DNA of 64,000 nucleotides, taken from positions 35,323-99,322 of the forward strand of contig CAXTBB010000009.1 of assembly GCA_964242305.1 (NCBI GenBank), written 5' to 3'. A program made the translations under genes and the position numbers. This stretch comes from DATLGB01 sp964242305. Lineage in GTDB: Bacteria > Actinomycetota > Thermoleophilia > Solirubrobacterales > Solirubrobacteraceae. Shown in pieces: positions 46,469 through 55,200 of this stretch; positions within the stretch are counted from its first letter, which is position 1; each line of letters begins with the position of its first letter. The notes beneath the pieces are model-generated. The model was not told where the DNA came from. It did not search any database and worked only from the letters and a program-made list of their open reading frames with translations.

Positions 46469-47358
46469 TGGAGTTCGCGCTGCAGGAGACGGTGCTGCAC
46501 GGCCGCGCGATCGGCTACCGGATCGCCGGCGAGGGCCCTGCCGTCGTCCTCGTCCACGGGATGCTCAACACCTCCCGGCACTGGCGCGCCGTCGCGAAGC
46601 GGCTCGCGGAGACCCACACGGTGATCGCCCCCGACCTGATCGGCCACGGCGGGTCGGCCGGGCCGATGGGCGACTACTCGCTGGGCGCCCACGCGGCCGG
46701 CATCCGCGACCTGCTCGCCGGCCTGGGCATCGACCGCGCGACGATCGTCGGCCACTCGCTCGGCGGCGGCGTGGCGATGCAGTTCTTCTACCAGTTCCCA
46801 GAGCGCGTCGAGCGCCTGGCGCTGGTCTCCAGCGGCGGCCTCGGCCGGGAGGTCTCCTGGCCGCTGCGCGTCGCGGCGGCGCCCGGCGTCGAGGGCCTGC
46901 TCGGCGCGGCGTCGAGCCGGCCGGTCCTGGCCGCGCTGCGGGCGATCCCCAGTGTCTATGCGAAGGCTGCGCATCGCGCGCTCGCGTCGCTGAACACCCC
47001 CGAGGCCCGGCGCGGCTTCCTGTGGACGCTGCGCGCCGTGATCGGGCTGGGCGGTCAGAAGGTCAGCGCCAACGACCGGCTGTACCTGCTCGACAACTTC
47101 CCGACCCTGATCGTCTGGGGCGCCCGCGACCACACGATCCCGGTCGACCACGGCCGCGCCGCCCACGCGGCGGCGGCCGGCTCGCGCTTCGAGCTGCTGC
47201 CCGACGCGCGCCACTTCCCGCACCTGGAGGACCCGGCCGGCCTGGCCGACGCCCTCGTCCGCTTCCTCGCGGAGACCCAGCCGGCCCACCTCACGGCCGC
47301 CGACTGGGAGCACCTGATGCGCCGCGACCCGCGGCTGCGTCCGGTCCGCGCCGCTTAG
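46468..47358 (+). CDS. alpha/beta hydrolase
   Basis: 296 residues. Oxyanion block VLVHGMLNTSRHW, nucleophile elbow IVGHSLGGGVAMQF with catalytic Ser, Asp in IVWGARDHTIP and the terminal His in LPDARHFPHLEDP complete the triad. The core resembles esterases and meta-cleavage hydrolases such as BphD; it may hydrolyse esters or C-C bonds. Overlaps nudC by one base but no functional link is known. The stop at 47356-47358 meets the convergent glsB stop. Confidence 0.85.
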   Translation: MEFALQETVLHGRAIGYRIAGEGPAVVLVHGMLNTSRHWRAVAKRLAETHTVIAPDLIGHGGSAGPMGDYSLGAHAAGIRDLLAGLGIDRATIVGHSLGGGVAMQFFYQFPERVERLALVSSGGLGREVSWPLRVAAAPGVEGLLGAASSRPVLAALRAIPSVYAKAAHRALASLNTPEARRGFLWTLRAVIGLGGQKVSANDRLYLLDNFPTLIVWGARDHTIPVDHGRAAHAAAAGSRFELLPDARHFPHLEDPAGLADALVRFLAETQPAHLTAADWEHLMRRDPRLRPVRAA

Positions 47359-47630
47359 CGGGCGATGCGGCCGTGCGAGCCGCCGGCGCCGAGACCGCTG
47401 CGCTCGGCGGCGGACAGCAGGACGACGGAGGCGATCACCGCGAAGACGAAGCCGAGGACGTTGAGCTCCATGATGTCGCCGGAGCCGATGAGGTTGGCGA
47501 TCGTCCCGCCGATGACGGATCCGACCACCCCGAGCACGAGGGTCCACAGCAGCCCGATCTTCTGGCGGCCGGGGAGCAGGAGCCTGGCGAGCAGCCCGAT
47601 GACGAGGCCCGCGACGATGAATCCGATCAT
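47355..47630 (-). CDS. GlsB/YeaQ/YmgE-family stress membrane protein
   Basis: 91 residues from ATG 47630. Three hydrophobic segments, with the family marks AGLVIGLLARLLLPGRQKIG, ILGVVGSVIGG-like VLGVVGSVIGGTIANLIGSGD and a last helix VLGFVFAVIASVVLL. Homologues are induced by envelope or osmotic stress. The tail is Gly/Ser-rich with SHGRIAR. Standing alone between hydrolase and MFS genes. Confidence 0.85.
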   Translation of the reverse strand: MIGFIVAGLVIGLLARLLLPGRQKIGLLWTLVLGVVGSVIGGTIANLIGSGDIMELNVLGFVFAVIASVVLLSAAERSGLGAGGSHGRIAR

Positions 47631-47671
47631 GTCCTGTGGCCTGCCCGTCGCCCGGGCTTTCCAACCGCCGC

Positions 47672-48925
47672 TCAGGTGACGGTGGCCGGGGCCGCGGCGC
47701 CCGTCGGCGCGCGGCGCGGGCGGGGGAGGGCGAGGCAGGTCAGCGTGGCCAGGGCGAGCACGATCGCGGCGGCGACCATGACCCCGTCGTAGGAGCCGGA
47801 CGCGTCGTAGACCAGGCCCGGCAGCCACGCGCCGATCGCCGACCCGAGCTGGTGGATGCCGTTGAGGCAGCCGAACGCGAGCCCGACCGTGCGCGGCTCC
47901 ACGTAGCGCGCGGCCAGGAACTGGGTCGGCGCGACGACGGAGAAGTCGACCAGGCCGAACAGCAGCGCGAAGCCGATCAGCGCCTGCGGGCCGGCCAGGG
48001 CGTAGAGGGCGACGAAGGAGAGCCCGCGCGTCCCGTAGAGCCCGGCTAGCAGCAGGCGGTTGTCGACGCGGTCGGCCAGCGGCCCGGACGCGAGGATGCC
48101 GGACACGTTGGCGGCGGCCAGCAGCGCGACGGCGAGCCCCGTGGTGGCGCGGTCGATGCCGCGGTCCTGGGCGAGCGGAATCAGGTGGGTGTCGACGAAG
48201 CCGGTCGTCGTCAGCCCGCACACGAAGAAGGCGGTGCCCAGGCCCCAGAAACCGCGCGAGCGCAGCAGCGTCGAGCGCGACTCAGGGCCCGTCGGCCGAG
48301 CGACTGAGGGGTCTGGCCCCTGAGTCGCGCCGCCGATTGGCTCGAGGCCGACGTCGGCCGGCCGGTCGCGCAGCCAGCGGGCCAGCACCGGCGCGACGAT
48401 CACCGCGAGCAGCAGCGCGGCGGCGACCAGCGTCGCCCGCCACCCGATGCCGGCGACCAGCACCAGCGCGACCGGGACCAGCAGCAGCTGGCCGACCCCG
48501 AAGCCGGCTTCTACCAGCGCGAAGGCCAGGCCGCGCCGCACGGTGAACCAGTAGGTGACGGCGACGGACGCGGCCACGCCCGACGCCCCGCCGAACCCCA
48601 GCGACGCGACGACCCCGTAGGCCAGTGCCAGTTGAAGGACGTTCTGCGCCGCCGCGGCCAGCGCCACGCCGGCCGCCGCCAGGAGCGTCGCGACCACCAG
48701 CGTCCGCCGGATGCCGAAGCGGTCGACCACCCCGCCCACGAACGGCTGCGACCCGCCGTAGACCAGGAAGCTGAGCGAGCCGACCAGCGTCACCTGCCCG
48801 CGCGAGACCCCGAACGCCTCCTCCCACGGCCGCACGAACGCCCCGAAGCTCAGCCGCACGCCCTGCGCGCACAGGATCGCCACGAAGCACAGCCCGAGGA
48901 CGGTCCAGGCGTAGTGGCGCCGCAC
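47672..48925 (-). CDS. MFS transporter
   Basis: 417 residues with twelve predicted helices. LSFGAFVRPWEEAFGVSRGQ near the N-terminus (helix-1 to loop) and GVVDRFGIRRTLVVATLLAAAG, the motif-A loop between helices 2 and 3, are clear. The pattern resembles the monocarboxylate/oxalate-formate type of MFS in actinobacteria. The cytoplasmic loop between helices 6 and 7 (about residues 197-216) contains the inserted repeat at 48275-48330, encoding TQGPDPSVARPTGPESRS without breaking the frame. Confidence 0.85.
   Translation of the reverse strand: MRRHYAWTVLGLCFVAILCAQGVRLSFGAFVRPWEEAFGVSRGQVTLVGSLSFLVYGGSQPFVGGVVDRFGIRRTLVVATLLAAAGVALAAAAQNVLQLALAYGVVASLGFGGASGVAASVAVTYWFTVRRGLAFALVEAGFGVGQLLLVPVALVLVAGIGWRATLVAAALLLAVIVAPVLARWLRDRPADVGLEPIGGATQGPDPSVARPTGPESRSTLLRSRGFWGLGTAFFVCGLTTTGFVDTHLIPLAQDRGIDRATTGLAVALLAAANVSGILASGPLADRVDNRLLLAGLYGTRGLSFVALYALAGPQALIGFALLFGLVDFSVVAPTQFLAARYVEPRTVGLAFGCLNGIHQLGSAIGAWLPGLVYDASGSYDGVMVAAAIVLALATLTCLALPRPRRAPTGAAAPATVT
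48275..48330. repeat. nested inverted repeat with REP-like copy 2, inside MFS gene
   Basis: Outer arms of 13 bases (GCGCGACTCAGGG at 48275-48287 and its exact complement at 48318-48330) enclose a 30-base loop. The right half also forms its own hairpin at 48300-48328, built on GACTGAGGGG, centre TCTGG, CCCCTGAGTC. The second hairpin is the same family as the element at 45557-45581. Lies within a variable linker, so the insertion was tolerated. Confidence 0.6.
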
Positions 48926-48935
48926 GGCGCGGAGC

Positions 48936-49751
48936 CTACGCCGGGGTGACGGTGCCCGACACGTGCGGTTTGCCCGAGCGCGCGTCGTGCACGGCGAAGG
49001 TCCGGCCCTCGCCCTCCGAGGCGGTCGAGAAGGCGGCCTTGGCCGGCAGCGGCATGGGCAGCTTGAAGCGGACGTCGACGCTGAACGCGTCGGGCAGATG
49101 GCCCTCCAGCGCGGCCAGGCAGCGGGCCTTGACCCACATCCCGTGCGCGATCGGCTTGGGGAAGCCGAACAGCCGCGCGGTCAGCGGGTGCAGGTGGATG
49201 GGGTTGCTGTCCCCCGACACGCCGGCGTAGCGGCGCCCCTGGTCCCCCGGCACGGCCCAGATCGCGCTCGGCTCGGGCGGGGCGGAGCGGTCCTTCTTCT
49301 CAGAGGACCCGCCGCCTGACTTCTCCCGGTGCAGGTAGGTCGACCGCGAGCGCCACACCGTGTCGCCCTCGACGTCGGCCGAGGCGACGACGTCGAACTG
49401 CCGGCCGCTCTTGTGGTCACGCAGGTCAGCGGTCCGCACCCGCACGTCGAGCGTCGCGTCCGCGCGCAGCGGCCGGACCTGCTCGATCTCGTTCTCGACG
49501 TGGACGAGCCCGATGACCCCGAACGGGAACGACAGCCGCGTCATCAGGTCCATACTCAGCGGGAAGGCGAGCATGTGCGGGTACGTGGCCGGCAGGACGT
49601 CGCTCGTGCGGAAGCCGCACACGCGCTGGTAGGCCGTCAGCCGCGCGCGGTCGACGGTGAACGTCTCCGTGAGCTCGTCCTCGGGCAGCGCGTCGCCGCC
49701 GCCCACGAAGGGGACGAGCTTGGCGGCGGCCTTACCGTACTGAACGATCAC
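48936..49751 (-). CDS. MaoC-type (R)-3-hydroxyacyl dehydratase, HtdX-like
   Basis: 271 residues, GTG start at 49751 overlapping the stop of the fabG4-like gene. Two hot-dog folds are visible: an N-terminal half with LPATYPHMLAFPLSMDLMTRLSFPFGVIGLVH (in pieces LPATYPHMLAFP and FPFGVIGLVHVEN) and a C-terminal half with DSNPIHLHPLTARLFGFPKPIAHGMW, the hydratase-2 motif D-x4-H. Matches M. tuberculosis Rv0241c (HtdX) in order and neighbours. It dehydrates 3-hydroxyacyl chains with the adjacent reductase. Confidence 0.85.
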   Translation of the reverse strand: MIVQYGKAAAKLVPFVGGGDALPEDELTETFTVDRARLTAYQRVCGFRTSDVLPATYPHMLAFPLSMDLMTRLSFPFGVIGLVHVENEIEQVRPLRADATLDVRVRTADLRDHKSGRQFDVVASADVEGDTVWRSRSTYLHREKSGGGSSEKKDRSAPPEPSAIWAVPGDQGRRYAGVSGDSNPIHLHPLTARLFGFPKPIAHGMWVKARCLAALEGHLPDAFSVDVRFKLPMPLPAKAAFSTASEGEGRTFAVHDARSGKPHVSGTVTPA

Positions 49752-51091
49752 GCGCCGAGCAGGCTCTGGCCGCAGACGCGGACCACGTTGCCGTTGACGC
49801 CACCCGACCCCGGCGACGCCAGCCAGGCCACCGTCTCCGCGACGTCGACCGGCAGCCCGCCCTGCGAGAGCGAGTTCAGCCGGCGGCCGACCTCGCGGGT
49901 GGCGAACGGCATCGCCCCGGTCATCTGCGTCTCGATGAAGCCGGGCGCGACGGCGTTGACAGTGAGCTCCCTCTCGGCCATCTCCGGCGCGTAGGCGGCC
50001 ACGAAGCCGATCACGCCAGCCTTGGACGTCGAGTAGTTGGTCTGCCCGCGCTGGCCGGCGATGCCGGAGATCGAGGAGACCCCGATCACGCGGCCGCCGG
50101 GCCGCAGGGTGGGCGGGGAGGAATTCAGCAGCGCGTCCGTCAGCCGCTCGGGGGCGGTCAGGTTGACGGCCGTCAGCCCGTCCCACTGCTCATCGGACAT
50201 GCGGCCGAGCGTCTTGTCGCGGGTGACGCCGGCGTTGTGGACGATGACGTCGCAGCCGCCGCCGTGGCGGTCCTTGAGGTACTCGACGAGCCGTGCGGGC
50301 GCGTCCGCGGCGGTGATGTCGAGCTGCAGCGCAGAGCCGCCGATGCGATTGGCGACCGCGGTGAGCTGCTCGCCAGCGGCGGGGATGTCCAGGGCGACGA
50401 CGTGGGCGCCGTCGCGGGCCAGCGTCTCCGCGATCGACTCGCCGATCCCGCGCGAGGCGCCGGTGACGACGGCGACGCGGCCGGTGAGCGGGAACTCCCA
50501 GTCCTCGGGGTCCGTCGACGTGCCGGCGCCGATGCGGATGACCTGCGCGTCCACGTAGGCGGACTTGGCCGAGGCGACGAAGCGCAGGGTGGCGGCCAGG
50601 TTGGCCTCGGCGTCCGGGGCGACGTAGATCAGCTGCGCCGTGGCGCCGCCGCGGACCTCCTTGGCGACCGCCCGGACGAAGCCCTCCAGCGCGCGCTGGG
50701 CCACGGCGGCCGGACGGGACGGCGCCAGCTCGGGCGGCGTCCCCAGGACGATCACGCGCCCTGACGGCGCGACGCGGCGGATGGCCTCGTGGAAGAACGC
50801 GTAGAGCGCGTGCAGCTCGGTCGAGCTCGACAGGTCGCTGGCGTCGAACACGACGGCACCGAAGCGCGCCTTCTCGTCCTTGCCGACGGTCCGGACGACC
50901 TTGACCTTGGCGGCCTTGAAGATGTCCGTGGCGACCTTGGCCAGCGGCCCGCCGGCGACCAGCGCGGCGCCCTCCACCAGGGGCTGACCGGGCTCGTAGC
51001 GGCGCAGCTCCTCTGGCTTGGGCAGCCCGAGCTGGCCTGCGAGGAGGCGCCCGGGAGGGGAGTCGACGAACTGCTGGTATCGGTCGGCCAT
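49748..51091 (-). CDS. fabG4: long 3-oxoacyl-ACP/CoA reductase, FabG4 type
   Basis: 447 residues, about 200 more than a normal FabG, because an N-terminal Rossmann-like domain (flavodoxin-type in FabG4) precedes the SDR. The catalytic half has TGASRGIGESIAETL, HNAGVTRDKTL, the Ser in VSSISGIAG and QTNYSTSKAGV. This is the domain order of mycobacterial FabG4 (Rv0242c), which reduces 3-oxoacyl-CoA with NADH. Operon with the MaoC gene and divergent from fadA, identical in order to Rv0241c-Rv0243. Confidence 0.9.
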   Translation of the reverse strand: MADRYQQFVDSPPGRLLAGQLGLPKPEELRRYEPGQPLVEGAALVAGGPLAKVATDIFKAAKVKVVRTVGKDEKARFGAVVFDASDLSSSTELHALYAFFHEAIRRVAPSGRVIVLGTPPELAPSRPAAVAQRALEGFVRAVAKEVRGGATAQLIYVAPDAEANLAATLRFVASAKSAYVDAQVIRIGAGTSTDPEDWEFPLTGRVAVVTGASRGIGESIAETLARDGAHVVALDIPAAGEQLTAVANRIGGSALQLDITAADAPARLVEYLKDRHGGGCDVIVHNAGVTRDKTLGRMSDEQWDGLTAVNLTAPERLTDALLNSSPPTLRPGGRVIGVSSISGIAGQRGQTNYSTSKAGVIGFVAAYAPEMAERELTVNAVAPGFIETQMTGAMPFATREVGRRLNSLSQGGLPVDVAETVAWLASPGSGGVNGNVVRVCGQSLLGA

Positions 51092-51099
51092 AGTCAGAG

Positions 51100-51109
51100 A
51101 CGGTACCGT
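51100..51109. promoter_or_regulatory. palindromic candidate operator between fabG4 and fadA
   Basis: ACGGTACCGT is a perfect 10-base palindrome within the 26-base gap between the divergent start codons at 51091 and 51118. Its position, abutting both promoters, suggests one regulator controls both fatty-acid transcripts. The regulator is not identified. Confidence 0.45.
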
Positions 51110-51117
51110 TTCCCACT

Positions 51118-52407
51118 ATGAGTGACGCTCCGCAGCGCGCCGCCATCCTCGGCGGCAACCGCATTCCCTTCGCCCGGTCCAACGGTCCCTACAGCGAGGC
51201 GTCCAACCAGGACATGCTCACCGCTGCACTGGACGGGCTCGTGGCCCGCTACGGCCTGCAGGGCGAGCGCATGGGGGAGGTCGTGGCCGGCGCCGTCCTC
51301 AAGCACTCGCGCGACTTCAACCTCACCCGGGAGGCCGTGCTCGGCTCCGCCCTGGACCACGCGTCCCCCGCCCACGACGTCCAGCAGGCCTGCGACACCG
51401 GCATCCAGGCCGCGCTGTCGGTGGCCAACAAGATCAAGCTGGGGGAGATCGAGGTCGGCATCGCCGGCGGCGTCGACACCACCTCCGACGCGCCGATCGA
51501 GGTCAACGACGACCTGCGCCGCATCCTGCTCGAGGCCAACCGGACCAAGTCGGCGGCGGGCCGCGTGAAGCTGCTCGGCTCCCTGCGCCCGGGCCAGATC
51601 GTCCCGACCATCCCGCGCAACGCCGAGCCCCGCACCGGGCTGTCCATGGGCGACCATCAGGCCGTCACCACCAAGCACTGGGAGATCAGCCGGGAGGCGC
51701 AGGACGAGCTCGCCGCCGCCTCGCACCAGCACCTCGCCAAGGCCTACGACCGCGGCTTCTTCGACGACCTGATGACGCCGTTCCTGGGCGTCACGCGCGA
51801 CCAGAACCTGCGCCCGGACTCGACCGCGGAGAAGCTGGCCAAGCTCAAGCCGGTGTTCGGCGACCGCGAGAACGGCGCGACCATGACGGCCGGCAACTCG
51901 ACGCCGCTGACCGACGGCGCCGCGCTGGTGCTGCTGGGCAGCGAGGCCTGGGCGAAGGCCCACGACGTCCCCGTGCTCGCCTACCTGACCCACGCGGAGA
52001 CGGCGGCGGTCGACTACGTCCACGGCGACGAGGGCCTGCTGATGGCGCCCGCCTACGCCGTGCCGCGCATGCTCGAGCGCGCCGGGCTGACCCTGCAGGA
52101 CTTCGACCTCTACGAGATCCACGAGGCGTTCGCGGGCCAGGTGCTGACCACTCTCGCCGCCTGGGAGAGCCCGGCGTTCTGTCGCGACCGCCTCGGCCTG
52201 GACACCACCCTGGGCAAGATCGACATGAGCAGGCTCAACGTCAACGGCTCTTCGCTGGCCGCGGGTCACCCGTTCGCGGCGACGGGCGGGCGCATCCTCG
52301 CCACCACGGCCAAGGAGCTGTCCGAGCGCGGCGGTGGCAAGGCGCTCGTTTCCATCTGTGCCGCCGGCGGACAGGGTGTGGTTGCGATCGTGGAGCGCGA
52401 GGCATAG
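51118..52407 (+). CDS. fadA: acetyl-CoA C-acyltransferase (thiolase), FadA2-like
   Basis: 429 residues. Catalytic Cys in VQQACDTGIQAAL, the His of HEAFAGQ, NVNGSSLAAGHPFAATGGR and the terminal CAAGGQG with the second Cys are all in place. It cleaves 3-ketoacyl-CoA with CoA, or condenses in reverse. Divergent from fabG4-htdX, as is Rv0243 (fadA2) in mycobacteria. Together they can run a reductive or oxidative cycle on acyl-CoA. Confidence 0.94.
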   Translation: MSDAPQRAAILGGNRIPFARSNGPYSEASNQDMLTAALDGLVARYGLQGERMGEVVAGAVLKHSRDFNLTREAVLGSALDHASPAHDVQQACDTGIQAALSVANKIKLGEIEVGIAGGVDTTSDAPIEVNDDLRRILLEANRTKSAAGRVKLLGSLRPGQIVPTIPRNAEPRTGLSMGDHQAVTTKHWEISREAQDELAAASHQHLAKAYDRGFFDDLMTPFLGVTRDQNLRPDSTAEKLAKLKPVFGDRENGATMTAGNSTPLTDGAALVLLGSEAWAKAHDVPVLAYLTHAETAAVDYVHGDEGLLMAPAYAVPRMLERAGLTLQDFDLYEIHEAFAGQVLTTLAAWESPAFCRDRLGLDTTLGKIDMSRLNVNGSSLAAGHPFAATGGRILATTAKELSERGGGKALVSICAAGGQGVVAIVEREA

Positions 52408-52417
52408 GGTCGCGGGC

Positions 52418-53044
52418 GTGCGTCGCCTGCTCGTCGCGATCCTGCTGCTCAACGTCGCCGTCCCCGCCGCGGACGCGGGGACGAAGGTGATCGGGTCCGA
52501 CCTCGAGGCGGACGCCGGCGCCAAGCGCTCGGCGCCGGTCGACTCGGTCTACTGGAACACGAAGCTCGCGAGCGGACGCGTCAAGTCGCCGGTCAAGGGC
52601 GAGGTCGGCGAGGTCATCATCAAGGGCCGCATCAACCCGACCGGCCCGCAGCCGCCCGACGTCGTCATGCACGTGCAGGTGCTGCACCCGGTCGGCGGCG
52701 GCAAGGTCAAGGTCACGGTCACCTCGGGCAACCTGACGCTGCCGTTCGGCGGCGACAAGAACCGGCTCTCGGCGTACGACCTGCAGGCGATGCCCGCGCG
52801 CATCTGCGTCAAGAAGGGCGACTACGTGGCGTTGAGCACGTCGGGCGGCTTCGGAACGGGCTACGAGCACGGCGCGGAGTTCCAGATGTTCGGCAACGTG
52901 GCCGGGTCGGCGGTCAAGTCGGTCACCGGCGCCGGTCGCGACATGGACGGCGACGTCGTCAAGGGCCACGCCCGCCAGGGTAAGGAGCTGCTCCTGCAGG
53001 CGCGGATCAAGACCGGGAAGGACGCACGGCCGACGTGCCAGTAG
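52418..53044 (+). CDS. secreted protein, paralogue 1 of a tandem family
   Basis: 208 residues. A signal peptide (MRRLLVAILLLNVAVPAADA) precedes TKVIGSDLEADAG. The body includes ARICVKKGDYVALSTSGGFG, AEFQMFGNV and ends in DARPTCQ. The next two genes repeat this plan (GSxL, MC..PGDVVALATSGG, PVQMFSRV, DAR.TCR). This is the shortest copy, lacking the C-terminal beta-sandwich module. Function unknown; probably an extracellular or cell-surface protein. GTG start ten bases after the fadA stop. Confidence 0.7.
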   Translation: MRRLLVAILLLNVAVPAADAGTKVIGSDLEADAGAKRSAPVDSVYWNTKLASGRVKSPVKGEVGEVIIKGRINPTGPQPPDVVMHVQVLHPVGGGKVKVTVTSGNLTLPFGGDKNRLSAYDLQAMPARICVKKGDYVALSTSGGFGTGYEHGAEFQMFGNVAGSAVKSVTGAGRDMDGDVVKGHARQGKELLLQARIKTGKDARPTCQ

Positions 53045-54027
53045 CGCGCCTGCTCCTCGCCGCCGCCGTGCTCGCGTGCGCGGGCACTGCGCCCGCCGGC
53101 GCGGCGACGTACACCTACGGCAGCAGCCTCGCGTCGCCCGCGGACCTCACCGACAGCCACCCGCGCGACTGGGCCGCGTGGCCGACCGCCACCACGCCGG
53201 CCAGCGCCGGTGGCTACACGGCCACGCAGGCCGGCGAGGTCGCCAAGGTCGCCTTCAAGGGCAGCGTGCTCGCGCCGTCCGTGCCGCCCGGGTTCGTCTT
53301 CCACGTCGTCGTGCTGCGCCCGCAGCCGGACGGGACGCTGCAGCTGATGGTCGCCAGCGCCGACCTGGCCTCCCGGTTCGTGGGCATCGACCCGCAGGCG
53401 ACCACCACCGTCGACCTGCAGCAGAACGTCGAGCGCATGTGCGTGCTGCCGGGTGACGTGGTCGCGCTGGCCACCAGCGGCGGCTATGACCCGGCCACGT
53501 ACCCCGAGGGCGTCCCCGTCCAGATGTTCAGCCGGGTGGCGACGTCGAGCTACGGCGTGATCAAGTCCGCCGACACCTTCCAGGTCGGCGAGAGCGAGGC
53601 GTCGAGCGTCCACGACGCCGCCGAGGCGCTGATGCAGGTGACGGTGGGGACCGGCACCGACGCCCGGCCGACCTGCCGCGTGGCCACGTCGACGCCCCCG
53701 CCGACCGACACCGGCCCGACGACGGCGCCGCCCGCGGCGGCGGTCAGCATCCCTGCGCCCGCGCACGCCGTCGCGGTCCGCCGCGGGAAGGTGAAGGTGC
53801 CGCTCAGCTGCCTGGGCCCGGGCGCCTGCACCGGGACGCTGACGCTGTCGCGCGCGGGGAAGACCTACGGCACGGCCGCCTTCACGCTGGCCGCCGGCGC
53901 TACGGGGTCGGTGAAGGTCAAGCTGAGCAAGGCGGCCCGCGCCGGGAAGGGGCGGGTGACCATCAAGGCGGTCGCCGTCACGTCGGCGGGCAAGCGCTTC
54001 ACGCGGCGATTCAAGATCCGCCGCTGA
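53035..54027 (+). CDS. secreted protein, paralogue 2 of a tandem family
   Basis: 330 residues, GTG start overlapping the end of the previous gene by ten bases. Signal peptide (MPVARLLLAAAVLACAGTAPAGA). Shared motifs: TYGSSL, SHPRDWAAWPTAT, VVLRPQPDGT, GDVVALATSGGYD, PVQMFSRVA, DARPTCR. After a Pro/Thr linker (TPPPTDTGPTTAPP), a beta-sandwich of about 85 residues follows (KVKVPLSCLGPGACTGTLTL...), with Lys-rich strands, a module common in Thermoleophilia secreted proteins. No catalytic motif is seen. Confidence 0.75.
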   Translation: MPVARLLLAAAVLACAGTAPAGAATYTYGSSLASPADLTDSHPRDWAAWPTATTPASAGGYTATQAGEVAKVAFKGSVLAPSVPPGFVFHVVVLRPQPDGTLQLMVASADLASRFVGIDPQATTTVDLQQNVERMCVLPGDVVALATSGGYDPATYPEGVPVQMFSRVATSSYGVIKSADTFQVGESEASSVHDAAEALMQVTVGTGTDARPTCRVATSTPPPTDTGPTTAPPAAAVSIPAPAHAVAVRRGKVKVPLSCLGPGACTGTLTLSRAGKTYGTAAFTLAAGATGSVKVKLSKAARAGKGRVTIKAVAVTSAGKRFTRRFKIRR

Positions 54028-54090
54028 GACGTTCGTCTGTTGACCGGGTTGGCCCGCAAGAAATGCGCGCCTCCAGCCGATATTTGGATG

Positions 54091-55200
54091 ATGCCCCGCC
54101 GCCGTCTGCTCCTGCCCACGCTGTTCGCCCTCCTCCTCGCCGCCCCTGCGCAGGCCGCGCAGATCCGCTATGGCAGCGATCTCACGGGGACCGCGAACCT
54201 CACCCAGTCGCACCCGCGCGACTGGGCGGCCTGGCCCACCGCCGCCGGCGGAACCACCGGCATCAAGGTCCCCCAGCAGGGCGAGGTCAAGTTCGTCGAG
54301 CTCAAGGGGATCGTCCAGCGACCGCCCAACGACGCCGCCTACGGCGGCAAGTACCCGCCCTTCGAGTTCCACATCGTGGTCCTGCGCCCGCAGCCGGACG
54401 GGACGATGAAGCTGCTCGTGTCCACCGTCGACATGCCGGTCCCCTACGGCGGCGACCCCAACCAGATCACGACCCTCAAGCTCCAGAACTACCCAGCGCG
54501 CATGTGCGCCGAGCCGGGGGACGTCGTCGCGATCGCCACGTCCGGCGGGTTCGGCAACAGCACCACCAACCCGACGTACGGCGGGTATCCCGACGAGTTC
54601 TTCGCCAACGGCTACCCGGTGCAGATGTTCAGCCGCGTGCCCGACGCGGCCTACGGGCTCTTCAAGCAGCCCGAGGGCCATGACACCTTCCAGGTCGGAG
54701 ACACCGTGCCGAAGTCGACCGTCTCGGATCAGGAGCTGTTGATGCGCGTGACGATCGGGACGGCGGCCGACGCACGCTGGACCTGCCGCACCGACGCCGA
54801 GCGGGCGGCCAACTACCCCAACCCCGACCCGAACTACGTCGCCCCGGACGGCGCCACCGACCCGGCGCCGGTCCCCTCGGGGTCCGCGCCGGCCCCGGGG
54901 GCGGGCCTGGCCACGCTGGTCAAGCCGTCGACGGCGCCGAAGGTCCGAGGCAAGAAGGTCAAGCTGGCCGTCGCGTGCTCGGCCGCGGGCCCGTGCAAGG
55001 GCACGCTCGGGCTGCGCAACTACGCGAAGACCAAGGCGTTCAGCATCCCGGTGGGAACGACCGCGACCGTGACCCTCGTCCTCAACAAGACGGCGGCCAG
55101 CAAGCTCAAGCGCAAGGGCGCGCGACTCACCGTCAAGGCGACGGTCGCCAACGCAGGCGGCGTCAAGAGCTCGCTGCGGTTCCTGATCAAGCGAGCCTGA
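54091..55200 (+). CDS. secreted protein, paralogue 3 of a tandem family
   Basis: 369 residues from ATG 54091 (ATG 54088 is alternative). Signal peptide MPRRRLLLPTLFALLLAAPAQA. Shares IRYGSDL, SHPRDWAAWPTAA, VVLRPQPDGT, MCAEPGDVVAIATSGGFG, PVQMFSRVPDAAYG and DTFQVGD with its neighbours, with longer loops. The C-terminal module (KVRGKKVKLAVACSAAGPCKGTLGL) repeats that of paralogue 2. Overlaps the convergent GIY-YIG gene by 14 bases. Function unknown. Confidence 0.75.
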   Translation: MPRRRLLLPTLFALLLAAPAQAAQIRYGSDLTGTANLTQSHPRDWAAWPTAAGGTTGIKVPQQGEVKFVELKGIVQRPPNDAAYGGKYPPFEFHIVVLRPQPDGTMKLLVSTVDMPVPYGGDPNQITTLKLQNYPARMCAEPGDVVAIATSGGFGNSTTNPTYGGYPDEFFANGYPVQMFSRVPDAAYGLFKQPEGHDTFQVGDTVPKSTVSDQELLMRVTIGTAADARWTCRTDAERAANYPNPDPNYVAPDGATDPAPVPSGSAPAPGAGLATLVKPSTAPKVRGKKVKLAVACSAAGPCKGTLGLRNYAKTKAFSIPVGTTATVTLVLNKTAASKLKRKGARLTVKATVANAGGVKSSLRFLIKRA

